Source: Symbiodinium natans (lineage: Eukaryota; Sar; Dinophyceae; Suessiales; Symbiodiniaceae). From it: 64,000 nucleotides of DNA. The DNA lies in assembly GCA_905221605.1 (NCBI GenBank), contig CAJNDS010002215.1:1-64000 (forward strand). The letters are read 5' to 3'. Position 1 is the first letter of the stretch. Every line of letters starts with the position of its first letter. This document shows positions 40,373 to 50,008 of the stretch, one piece after another. The position numbers and the translations under genes are program-made. The notes under the pieces are model-generated. The model did no database searches, had not been told where the DNA came from, and saw only the letters and a program-made list of their open reading frames with translations.

Positions 40373-43220
40373 TGTCTGGCTCAAGTCTCGGCTCAACCCC
40401 GGTGGGGTGCGCAGGTAGTGAGCTGTTCGGTGGCCTGGAGGCTGTACCTAAGGGTGGGCTCCAACAGGACTCAAACCGAAACCACTGTGTTTGCTCGGTA
40501 GTTCTGCCAGCCACATAGCTGCCTGTGTACGGCCTCGCCGAGTGCTGAGGGAACTTTCGACCTCGCTGCTGAGGGTGTTGTCGGCCTCGCCTAAGCTGAG
40601 GATTGTGGAAGTCTTCGACCTCGCTCGGAGGGACAACATAGTTCGGCCTCACCACGGTTGAGGGAAACACCTCCTGGAACTGAGGTGCAAGAAGATAGCA
40701 GACCTGTGCGAGCGAAGAGGGTTCCGAGGCCTTAACTTCCTTTGTTGGAACAGGGCCCCGTCTCAACCGCAGATTTCCGCTCGTGGGCTATCGGCGACCA
40801 GAGTGGCCGTCCACAGTGCCCTGGACAGTGTGCCACACGCCAAAGAGACTTGCTGCAAGGCAGACGGAGAGCGACGGACCATGCCGGCAATTGCGTGCTG
40901 TGTATTTGCATGGTCACACCAGGGGCGTCGTGAAGGGCTTTTCCTGGAACTGTCGCAGTCATATCGTATCCACTTTGTCCGTCGCACCAGGAGAGGCAAC
41001 ATAGCCTGGGGCAGCTGTGGGAATTGGAATGTCCAAAGAAGCCTGAATGCAGCTAACCTCCACCTGCAGCTCCGGGGTTTCCGATGCTGCGAGGATGCGA
41101 GGCTTTGGAACATCGATTTCTATGTCGATCCCACAAACCCAACCCTGATGATTGATGGCAGCGGACGTGAAATCAGGTACCTGGTTAGGCTGGTGATTAT
41201 GGTGTATGGCCCTGATGTGTCGAGAAGGATGCTGGCCTTGTCGGAAGATGATGAGGAATGGATGCTCCTTTGAGGTGATGAAACGTCGCCGGCCAGTAAC
41301 CAGGCAAGTGGAAGTGGATTGAATTGCGAGCACAGCCTCGCCTTTAAGGGACATGTGAGGGCAAACCCGAATGCAGGCTTAGCTTGCCGGAATGAGGGTG
41401 ATCAACAGACCCTCGCAGCACAATGCTTTCAGAACCCGTGAAACCAGCGGAGATGCCATGTGAGGCTATGCAAGGGCAGTTTCGGCCTCGCTATGCTGGA
41501 GTAAAGGTTCGGCCTCGCCTTGGCTGAGGGAATGGATGGTTCGGCCTCGCCAAGGCTGAGGGAACAACAGAAGGGTTGCGAAAACGCCTCGCTGATGAAG
41601 AAGGTGCATGATGTTCCGGCCTCGCATCAGCTGAGGGAAGAATGATGGAATGGGCAGGCCGGGCACTTATTGGTCTGCCGGAATTGAGTCTTGGAGACTC
41701 TGGAAGCAGCATGCAGCTTGGACGGCTGATGCTACTGGGCGCAAAGCGGTAAAGCAGCTTGAAGCATAGACTCCGCGGTGCCGGTGTGTCGGAGCAATTG
41801 ATAGGTACAACCGCAGCCCAGCAGTGCTCAATCAAACAAAGCAACATTCGGCCTCGACTTTGGTCTGAGGGAATGTGAGCTATAAAGAGCAAACTCCAGA
41901 ATATGGATGAGGGACACTGGCCAGGCATGGAGGCCAGCAAAGGGCAGGTACCAGCATTGCACTGGAGAAGCCTCGAGTCCCAATGGCAGTGAACTTTGTG
42001 GTGAGGAATACGTCGACTGGTAAGTAAGTGCGAGAAAGCCAGGGCGATTCTGGGGAGAACAGCAAGGCACGGTTAGTAAGTGCGAGAACACCGGAGCTGC
42101 TGAGAACCCTGGATTAGCCGGGACGTACTCCGTGGAGGATTCGTTGTCACTGCTTTCAGAAATGCCCACAAGGACCAAGCATGCAGCTAACCCGTGGTCG
42201 CAGAGTGGGCCTCACTTCGGTTGAGGGTAATCGACTCCCAAGTGAGAGTATGGAGTTTTGGTGGCAAACAAGAGAGCCAGCCGACTGTCTTTGGAACAAT
42301 GGCTACGGCTGGATTGGAGAATGTCAAGTCTCACAATGGATAGCGGCCTCGTACATAATATCCTCACAGGCAGGGTGGGTTTGACCTGGTAGTCGGCACC
42401 TTGCCCGGCCCCCTGTCAGGCGCCTGTACCGGCCACCTGTTGAAGGTGTGTGGCGTGGGGTCACCGGTGCGTAGCGGCGATTTCGGTCGCTTAGCGTCCT
42501 CCAGCCTAAAAAGGGGTATGTTTGGGCAGGTACTTCACCTGTTCCTCCTGCTTGGCTCGTGTTGGAGATGTGTGAATCGAGGGCATGGATCCGTCAAGGT
42601 GAGATGACGAGAAAGTGCAGAATTGGGCCTCAATCGGAACGGTCTATGTATGGGGATTGACCACCCCGCCGGTAGAGGGATAGCGGCCTCTGAGAATCGG
42701 AGGGCATGGATCACCTCCCGGCAAAAGCCACAGGAAGTATGCCCTGTGCATGCAAGAGGCAGCCACCGTAACCAGAGTCCATGAAGCCTTGGGCCATGAC
42801 CTGGTTTGAAGACATGTCCGGCCTCACTACGGTTGAGGGGTGTGGATGGAAGCTCAGGACATGCAATGAGACTCGTAGAACGAGCATCTGGGTCTACAGG
42901 AATGACCTCCATTCGGTTGAGGGATAGCGGCCTCCACGAACGAGGGCATGGATCACCTCCCGAATAGACAACACAGAGAATGTGCAAGCATACAGGCAAT
43001 ATGCCTTGGCCAAAGTCTTCAAGCCAATGGCAACGACTTGGTCAAAACGACATTCCGGCCTCACTTCGGTTGAGGGTAGCGGTACGTCAAAACCGAGGAC
43101 AAGGAATGAGAGGGGGAACTTACCGGCAGTTTCACCCCACAGTTTTAGTAAGCTTTTGTTTCACTTGAACCCACAGCCCCTTCGGGTGGCTACGCCTCGC
43201 AGCGTGCAGACGACAGTTCC
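40373..43220 (+). mobile_element. module 1, non-coding, hairpin-rich
   Basis: It starts TGTCTGGCTCAAG, eight bases after which comes a second GGCTCAAC, then CCCCGGTGGGG. Its first ~190 bp match the first ~190 bp of module 2 (GTACCTAAGGGTGGGCTCCA and onward). Its last ~1.5 kb (41691-43220) match the 3' part of module 3 almost base for base. It ends with the shared terminus CCCCTTCGGGTGGCTACGCC through AGTTCC. It contains about 16 copies of the bulged hairpin. One 156-codon frame (40803-41273) has no recognisable domain. Confidence 0.75.
40803..41273 (+). CDS. unrecognised ORF in module 1
   Basis: A 156-codon frame in the part of module 1 that is not shared with other modules. It contains SYRIHFVRRTRRGNIAWGSC and NIDFYVDPTNPTLMIDGSGR, with balanced composition and an acidic C-terminus (SEDDEEWMLL). 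No known motif. The start listed may be internal. It could be a remnant of a module-encoded protein or a chance frame. Confidence 0.3.
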   Translation: MAVHSALDSVPHAKETCCKADGERRTMPAIACCVFAWSHQGRREGLFLELSQSYRIHFVRRTRRGNIAWGSCGNWNVQRSLNAANLHLQLRGFRCCEDARLWNIDFYVDPTNPTLMIDGSGREIRYLVRLVIMVYGPDVSRRMLALSEDDEEWMLL

Positions 43221-43578
43221 TGTCTGGCTCAAGGTTTCGGCTCAACCCCGGTGGGGTGCTCAGGTAGGGAGTGCTGTTGCCTGGAGACTGTACCTAAGGG
43301 TGGGCTCCAACAGGACTCAAACCGAAACCACTGTGTTTGCTTGGTAGTCGGCTGCCAGCAACATAGCTGCCTGAGTACGGCCTCGCCAAGTGCTGAGGGA
43401 ACTTTTTGGCCTCGCATCGGCAGAGGGTGTGTTTTCGGCCTCGCTTCGGCAGAGGGAGGGGCTAGTTTCGGCCTCCTCCGGCTGAGGATGCATAAAGTTC
43501 GGCCTCACTACGGTTGAGGGGATCTTAGGCCTCGCATTGCTGAGGTGCTGGTGGGACTGGCATCAGGCTGCAGCAGTC

Positions 43579-44550
43579 ATGGGGAAGCATTGTACTGTGT
43601 GTGCCCACTGTGAGGTGGGTTGGGTCTGGAATGAAGACTTGTACTACAACCCGAACTGCTGGCATTGCGGAAAGGCGTGGAAAAAGGCCACCTACCGTGA
43701 GCGAGCATGGTCAAGCCAGCGTAAGAAGTGGCAATGGCCAAAGGACGACGCTACATGGTGGACAAGACAGGCCAAGAACAAAGAAGGGATGGCCGACCAA
43801 GCCCTCACGAAGGCGTGGGGTACGCTTTCTATGGAGGCAAAGAAGGCCATCGAAGAAGCAGGATGGAAGCCGCGGACGATGGAGCCGGGGCCCAATTGGC
43901 CCCCGGGACTACCAGGCAGTGGATCGCAAACCGAAAGCATGACGCAAAAGGAGTACCACGAGGCCATTGAAACGGTGTGGCAGGGAGCTGAGCCCGCAGT
44001 GCAAAGGCTGCTCAGAGCAGCGGGTATTCCCCCGCCAGGGGATTACAAGCCTGAGGATGAGACGCCAAAGCAGGAGCTCAGCCGCCATGTTGGTACATAC
44101 AGAAGGACGACAAACAAGCTGAGATCACTCATTGAGAAGAAGGTCCGGCTTCAAGACAAAACGGAAAGGATCAAGAGCGAGTTCGAGCAGGCCATGAAGC
44201 AGCTTGCGCAAGTCAGCCAGGCCATCCAGACCACGGAGCTTGAGGTTGCGGAAGCACAGAGGAAGGTACAAGCCTGTGTGAAAGATGAGGAGGATTCGCC
44301 GTACAAGGACGTCGCGTCCTACCTGGAAAAGGAAGGGATCATCCTGACCGACGAGCAAGCGGAAGCGCTCAAAACAAGGATGGCAGTCAAGGTCGTGGAG
44401 ACAGACTGGACTGGAGTCTTGGGACCACGAGAGCCAGGCATGCCAACCGAACTTGGCATGTATGGGCCGATGCGCATGTCTCGAGATGTGTCAGTCAGGG
44501 CAACGCCGACGGGGCGCGAACGCTCGCCGGCGCGTGCCCATGGCGAATGA
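43579..44550 (+). CDS. LINE ORF1-like zinc-finger, coiled-coil protein
   Basis: From the ATG at 43579, 323 codons. Residues 4-33 carry a cysteine-rich module (CTVCAHCEVGW and then NPNCWHCG), giving two C-x2-C pairs plus others, probably a zinc ribbon. A Trp/Lys-rich basic stretch follows (WSSQRKKWQWPKDDATWW). About residues 180-260 form a long coiled coil (SLIEKKVRLQDKTERIKSEF; AIQTTELEVAEAQRKVQ). This layout, nucleic-acid finger plus coiled coil, is what LINE ORF1 proteins use to coat RNA and trimerise. It ends in TGA at 44548-44550, and the same frame continues open into ORF2. Role inferred from layout and position. Confidence 0.7.
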   Translation: MGKHCTVCAHCEVGWVWNEDLYYNPNCWHCGKAWKKATYRERAWSSQRKKWQWPKDDATWWTRQAKNKEGMADQALTKAWGTLSMEAKKAIEEAGWKPRTMEPGPNWPPGLPGSGSQTESMTQKEYHEAIETVWQGAEPAVQRLLRAAGIPPPGDYKPEDETPKQELSRHVGTYRRTTNKLRSLIEKKVRLQDKTERIKSEFEQAMKQLAQVSQAIQTTELEVAEAQRKVQACVKDEEDSPYKDVASYLEKEGIILTDEQAEALKTRMAVKVVETDWTGVLGPREPGMPTELGMYGPMRMSRDVSVRATPTGRERSPARAHGE

Positions 44551-44742
44551 AGCCTCAGGCTGGGACAGGAGTGGAGGGGCCGACACCTCAGAGTCGCTCC
44601 TGGTCCGAACAGCCAAAAGAAGCAAGCAAGACAGTCTCAGGAGTCTCAATGGGGAGACTCTGTTTACACTTTTGGTGGTGGCCGGAAGCAGTGTCACGGG
44701 GACATTGTATGGCCACAGGCGCATGGGGAAGGCAGTCAAGCT

Positions 44743-47700
44743 GTGTCTAGTACCCATGTGCCTAGTACAAACAGCACAGTGGAAGACAGCCAAGAGAGCT
44801 GGAGTCCAGTTACGAGGGGTCCGGAGCCTGTCCGAGCTGTGGACAGCAGTTGGGCGGTCACAGGGCCCAGATACTTCCATATAACAAGGGAAGACATCGA
44901 GGAGGAATGTGAGCATTCGGCCTCGCGAGAAGCTGAGGGAAGCCAAATACAGATGAGAGACCATGCAGCGGTTAGAGGGGAGAACATGAAGGCCTCGCAG
45001 GAAGCTGAGGAAACACGATTCTCGGCCTCGCCGTGTGCTGAGGGTCGCAGAGGAAAACAAAAGCCCAAGAAGCGGAAAGCAAAACCCACGGAACCACCAA
45101 AAGATCTGCCACAGGAGTGGCAAACGCTATGCCAAGTGGTGGGTAGATATGATGCTTCCAGTGAGGCTGCTGCACTCGAAGCCATTGAGAAGCTGGAAGA
45201 GCAGGAACTCAACCCGCTACAACAACGAGCATGCCACGAAGTGCTTCGTTCCTTTGTGGAGCATGACGCACAATATGCCAAATGGATCTTGGCAGATGTG
45301 GCAAGTGGGTATCGCCAAGATGATAAGGCCGAATGCATCAAAATCACAGCGGCTAACATCACCAGCTGGAGGAAACCCATAGCGGCATGGATACACGAAC
45401 TAGGACCGGACCTGGTGGTGCTGCAGGAAACCCATCTCAAGACGGAGGGTATCCAGCAAGCCATGAGCCATTGCCAAGATATGGGATACACCTTCATTGG
45501 CATGCCAGGCAGTACAAAAATTAAGGGTGTACAAGGAGGCCTGGCAGTGGTGGCACCCCGACATAGGAATCTGCGATACCTTACCGAGTATGGGTCAGGA
45601 CCGGCGGGCTTCCTGGCATGTGCCATGAGAAACAAAGGCTGGGATTTGATCATCGTCAGTCTGTATTTGGAGAGCGGGGTCGGATTCCAGGCTCCAAACA
45701 ATATCCAAGTACTGGCGAGACTGATAGCCTTTCTCAAGGGCTGCAAAGTGCCATATATGGTGCTGGGAGATTGGAATGAAGCCCAGGATACCATGAGGGG
45801 CACAACTATGGCGACAGAAGTTGGTGGTGCATTTGTAGGAGTGGGGGAACCAACGGCCCAAGGATCGGACGAAATTGATTACGGGCTGGTTGCGAAATGC
45901 TTGGTGCCCATCCTGCAAGTGAAAACGGATTGGGAAACCCCTTTTCGGCCTCATGCTGCGATGCATTGGAGGGTAGCCCAACCGTGCAGTAGCCCTGATG
46001 TTCCCCAGATGAAGAAGGCGGGAGCATTGGTGACGGAGACTGTGGAATACGAACCAGTTCAAAACACACAGAGCATCAACATCCTGGATGAACCCAAGAT
46101 GGAAGATGAGCTCAGTGAGACATTCGCTCACCTGAGTGCCGGGGTGGAGAGGTCGATCACAGGCCGAATCGAAGGCATGGGTGTTAAATCCGAGATTGTC
46201 CGGAAGAAGTTGGTGGTCAACAACCCGGAGAACGTTGTCTGGACAGGCAAGAGGGCGGCCTTTTGGAACAGGGTCCAACAATGGGTCAAACAAGGCAGAC
46301 ATCATGGCGATGCGCATCCGGTGGCGCGTCTGGTCCAACGCAGGCTCGGCGAGTATTACGAGGGTGATGCGCAGAACCAGGAGGATATGCTCGTGAATAT
46401 CCTGGGCCGGGGTACGGACGCTAGACTTGTTCTGAAGCGCATCGACGAACAGCAATGCTACGCGAGAAAGGCGGATATGGAAGAGACAGCCCATCAGTAC
46501 AAGCAATGGCTCAGCAAGGCCATGGAAAAGGGCATGCGACCATTATACAATGCCTTGCGAAAAGAAGAACAAGTGGTACAAAGACCCTACATGGAATATG
46601 ACATGCTGGAACGGCCACACATTCGCCGAGACCACTGGGCGGCAGTGTGGACGACGGGCCAGCCGTTGGCAAAATCGGCCTCGCTCATGACGGAGCTTGA
46701 GGATGCAGCCAAAAAACAAGCGGCCAGCGTGGAGCCGCTGAACCCTGTCGAGGTCAAGGCAAGGATCAAAAAACTGGCACTAAAGAGCCCGGGGCCGGAT
46801 GGCTGGAGGATTGACCATTTGCAGGCCATGGACGACAAAGCAGTTGAAGCCGTTGTGTCCTTCTACCATGAATGTGAGGCCAAGGCAGCATGGCCGCAGC
46901 AAATGACAGTCTCCCTTATAGCAATGCTGCCGAAGAATCTGACCCGGGAAAGACCAATCGCCTTGCTACACATCCTGTACAGGACCTGGGTCCGTTTGCG
47001 ATGGGATTTGGTAAGTACTTGGCAGGCAGGCTATGCCCAAACTGCCACGTACGACAAGGCAGTCCCAGGCAGTTGCTGCTTGGACGTGGCCGTAGGCAGA
47101 CTACTGCGAAATGAGGTGGCGAAGACAAATGGTGTGCATGTGGTGTCACTCTTTGTGGACCTCGAGTCCTTTTTCGATACCATCCAATTTCAGCAATTGA
47201 TCACGGCAGCAACGGCCCTGCAATATCCACCGCTAATCCTGAAGATGGCACTGGAAGTGTACATGGGTGCCAGATATTTGGTGGCGGATGGGGTGCTGTC
47301 GGCAGGCATCAGAGCTACGAATGGCGTGCAAGCAGGGTGTCCAGCTGCGCCATCGTTGGCAAAGGTGGCATTGCACCCGGTGATAGATAAGATCCAAAGG
47401 CGACGAGATGTGGCAAACGTGGATTGTTGGTTGGATGATGTCTCAATTGACATCCAGCATAAGTCCTTTAAACAAGTGGCGGATAGTGCGATACGAGTCT
47501 ACCGCAGCTTAAAGGACGGGATGGACGCTAATGGTTTCACGATTTCATCCAAGAAGACAGGGTTTGTGGCCAGCAGTACCCAGGCGAGCAAGCACCTGCG
47601 AGAACTCCTGTTGCCTCATGAGCCACAGGTGTACGACGTGATGCGTGACTTGGGCGTCGACAGTACAGGGGGGCGAAAGCGTCGCTTGGTGACGTCGGCA

Positions 47701-49833
47701 ACGCGGGCCAAGAAAGCCCATGCGAGACATAGCAAACTGTCCAGGCTGGGGCCGCCGCCCAGCACTAAACTCCGCGTGGTCAAGGCAGCGATCACATCCG
47801 TTGCTTTGTGGGGGCACCCCTCTGTGGGGGTATCACCTAAAAGAATGAAATGGCTCCGAACAGTGGTAGGAAAACACCTGGGTAAATACAAGCTTGGGAG
47901 TTTGGAAACCATCTTGGACATGGGAGCCAAGAAATGCCAAGATCCAAAGCGCACAATCCACAAGCAGCATTTCAAGGTGGTGGCCAAGGTTTTCCGTGCA
48001 TGGATAGGTGGCGGAAAAGCCCACTTTGACTTGGCCTGGAAAACCACTTGGAAGAGGTTGAGTGCGGCCAAACACCACTGGCCACTGGTCACGGGGCCGA
48101 TGGCAGCAACCATGGCGTACTTAATGGATCTGAAGGTGGATGCCAGTGACCCAGGCAAATGGAAGAGAGGAAGTGTCCTCAACGTTGATTGGACCCAGCC
48201 ACGCATGGGTAGCCTCGCCTACAAATGGCTTGAGGGATTCCTGGAGGAACAAAAACGGGCTGCAATAGCGCGACAGGCAGGTGGCGCTGGTGCCCAAGAG
48301 GGGCTGGATTGGACGCCGCATCACAAGTTGACGAAGCTGGGAGGCCTAAGCCCAGGCCTTATGGAAGGTATAAAGTCAGTGTGGCACGCGGGCGTCATCA
48401 CGGAGACCAAGCCAGGATGGTGCAAGAAGTGCCAAATGCCAGCAACTCTGGAGCATGTCCTCAAGGAATGTCCTTACTGGCGTGAACAAGGGTTCAAAGA
48501 ACCCAAGCTCCAGGAATACTTGCGTCACAAATACCCATGGGAGTGTTTGTGGACAAGGGCACTCCTGCCAAAGCCGGCGGTGTGGCACCCGAAGCCGCCG
48601 GAACACCTTTTAGGTCTGCGATACCAAGGATGCTTCGCAGCTGATGCAAAAGTGGAAGCGGAAGGCTTGATCTTCGCCACTGACGCAAGTGGAGGTCCAG
48701 GAGGAATAGACCCACGTGTACAAACCTCAGCCCTTGCAGTGGTGGCTATGTCCTGGACAAAAGGTGTCCTGGTGGAAGTAGGACGGATTACAGAGCTGGT
48801 CTACCCGTGGCAGCCGGTGGTGGACATGGAGCGTCGTGCACTTTTCCGACTAATGGAGCACACGGAGGATCTGATTGATGTCACTATGGATTGCAAGCCG
48901 GCAGTCCAAGTGCTACAAAAAACACAACCGCCGGAGGATGACCTGGAATGGAGCAAAGTGTGGAATGGCAGGAAACGTATCAAGGCAACATGGGTCCCGT
49001 CCCACAAAACTGAAGAGGAATTCCTGGCGAAGATGGGGCCGGGTACGTTGTGGCGACGTGCAGCGAATGACATGGCAGACAAAGTATGTGGAGCAGTGGC
49101 GGCGGCTGCTTACAGCCCAGCGCACAAGAGGCGTGTCAAAGAATTGGACAATGTGGTGCGCACACTTTCCCTGGCGTACGGTGCACGCGCAGCCCACATA
49201 TTGCGGAAGCGCAAAGAAGAAGACTTCCCCTTCATCCTGGACCATGCGCATTACAAAGAGAAGATGGAAGCCTCGCAGAAAGCTGAGGGATGCAAAAAAG
49301 AGCAGGGCAGCGCCAAACTCAACAAACGCCAGCGGCTTTGGCAGTTGCTTAAAAACCCGGAGCGCGGGCATCAATGGGAGAAGGGCAGCGAACACCCCCG
49401 GAATTTAACACTGAAATGTCAACTGTGCGGGTTGTATGTACAACAAACCCTCACGAACTTGGAGGTGGTCTTGGAGCAGTACTGCGTCAACCAGCCGGAG
49501 GCGCGAGTGCGTGAAGAGTGGGGTATCCACCCCTCCCATAATATGGTGAATTTGGGAATCCGTTGGGTTTGCACAAAGTGTGACAGAACACATGCACCGG
49601 TCAGCCAGAAGTGCAATAAAAGCCTGGCGGGTGAGTGCAAATCGCGGACTTCTCAAGGCAAGCTGGCTACCCAAGCGCAAACCCTTGTCAATGGTGGAAG
49701 TATGAGCAACGTCCAGTTTCAGCAGCCTCGCGTTCAGTTTGGTGGGAAACACGCCAAAGCTAAGCCCCAAGCCAGCGCACAGCAGAAGATGTCATTGTTT
49801 GTTAGGCCTCGCCAAGCTGAGGGAACGCAGTAA
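44743..49833 (+). CDS. LINE ORF2: APE endonuclease, RT, RNase H
   Basis: Frame numbered from 44743 (GTG); the first ATG is at 44953 (residue 71). APE-like endonuclease about 200-410: N205 (AANITSW), E229 (LQETHL), D343 and N345 (GDWNE), D376/D379 (SDEIDY), H404/H408 (PHAAMHW). Reverse transcriptase about 690-930: ALKSPGPDGWRIDHL, D806 (LFVDLESFFDTI), QAGCPAAPSLA and LDD at 897-899 (WLDD in place of YADD). A CCHC-like C-x2-C-x8-H-x4-C lies at 1227-1243. RNase H starts at D1314 (TDASGGPGG), with ERRALF, MDCKPA and NDMAD. The C-terminus has two more C-x2-C pairs (1559/1562 and 1610/1613). It nicks target DNA and copies the RNA there. All catalytic residues are present, so the unit may be young. 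Five bulged hairpins are translated in it. Confidence 0.9.
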   Translation: MSSTHVPSTNSTVEDSQESWSPVTRGPEPVRAVDSSWAVTGPRYFHITREDIEEECEHSASREAEGSQIQMRDHAAVRGENMKASQEAEETRFSASPCAEGRRGKQKPKKRKAKPTEPPKDLPQEWQTLCQVVGRYDASSEAAALEAIEKLEEQELNPLQQRACHEVLRSFVEHDAQYAKWILADVASGYRQDDKAECIKITAANITSWRKPIAAWIHELGPDLVVLQETHLKTEGIQQAMSHCQDMGYTFIGMPGSTKIKGVQGGLAVVAPRHRNLRYLTEYGSGPAGFLACAMRNKGWDLIIVSLYLESGVGFQAPNNIQVLARLIAFLKGCKVPYMVLGDWNEAQDTMRGTTMATEVGGAFVGVGEPTAQGSDEIDYGLVAKCLVPILQVKTDWETPFRPHAAMHWRVAQPCSSPDVPQMKKAGALVTETVEYEPVQNTQSINILDEPKMEDELSETFAHLSAGVERSITGRIEGMGVKSEIVRKKLVVNNPENVVWTGKRAAFWNRVQQWVKQGRHHGDAHPVARLVQRRLGEYYEGDAQNQEDMLVNILGRGTDARLVLKRIDEQQCYARKADMEETAHQYKQWLSKAMEKGMRPLYNALRKEEQVVQRPYMEYDMLERPHIRRDHWAAVWTTGQPLAKSASLMTELEDAAKKQAASVEPLNPVEVKARIKKLALKSPGPDGWRIDHLQAMDDKAVEAVVSFYHECEAKAAWPQQMTVSLIAMLPKNLTRERPIALLHILYRTWVRLRWDLVSTWQAGYAQTATYDKAVPGSCCLDVAVGRLLRNEVAKTNGVHVVSLFVDLESFFDTIQFQQLITAATALQYPPLILKMALEVYMGARYLVADGVLSAGIRATNGVQAGCPAAPSLAKVALHPVIDKIQRRRDVANVDCWLDDVSIDIQHKSFKQVADSAIRVYRSLKDGMDANGFTISSKKTGFVASSTQASKHLRELLLPHEPQVYDVMRDLGVDSTGGRKRRLVTSATRAKKAHARHSKLSRLGPPPSTKLRVVKAAITSVALWGHPSVGVSPKRMKWLRTVVGKHLGKYKLGSLETILDMGAKKCQDPKRTIHKQHFKVVAKVFRAWIGGGKAHFDLAWKTTWKRLSAAKHHWPLVTGPMAATMAYLMDLKVDASDPGKWKRGSVLNVDWTQPRMGSLAYKWLEGFLEEQKRAAIARQAGGAGAQEGLDWTPHHKLTKLGGLSPGLMEGIKSVWHAGVITETKPGWCKKCQMPATLEHVLKECPYWREQGFKEPKLQEYLRHKYPWECLWTRALLPKPAVWHPKPPEHLLGLRYQGCFAADAKVEAEGLIFATDASGGPGGIDPRVQTSALAVVAMSWTKGVLVEVGRITELVYPWQPVVDMERRALFRLMEHTEDLIDVTMDCKPAVQVLQKTQPPEDDLEWSKVWNGRKRIKATWVPSHKTEEEFLAKMGPGTLWRRAANDMADKVCGAVAAAAYSPAHKRRVKELDNVVRTLSLAYGARAAHILRKRKEEDFPFILDHAHYKEKMEASQKAEGCKKEQGSAKLNKRQRLWQLLKNPERGHQWEKGSEHPRNLTLKCQLCGLYVQQTLTNLEVVLEQYCVNQPEARVREEWGIHPSHNMVNLGIRWVCTKCDRTHAPVSQKCNKSLAGECKSRTSQGKLATQAQTLVNGGSMSNVQFQQPRVQFGGKHAKAKPQASAQQKMSLFVRPRQAEGTQ

Positions 49834-50008
49834 TTCCGCAGCCGTTTGGTGCAAGGAGCAGGGTTTTTTCGGCCTCGTAGCTGAGGGTGAGGGCCTCGCA
49901 ACGGGGACTTGCGATTGGTGTTTACGGCCTCGCTTTGCTGAGGGAGTGTAATTCGGCCTCGCGGTGCCGCGTGCTTGCGACATCGCCGGACAAGGCGGGC
50001 CTGTAGCA

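Noticed and set aside
46675-48240. Two further bulged hairpins inside ORF2 (near 46677 and 48211)
   Set aside because: They have two unpaired T residues and do not give the AS..AEG reading; they may be chance in conserved coding sequence.
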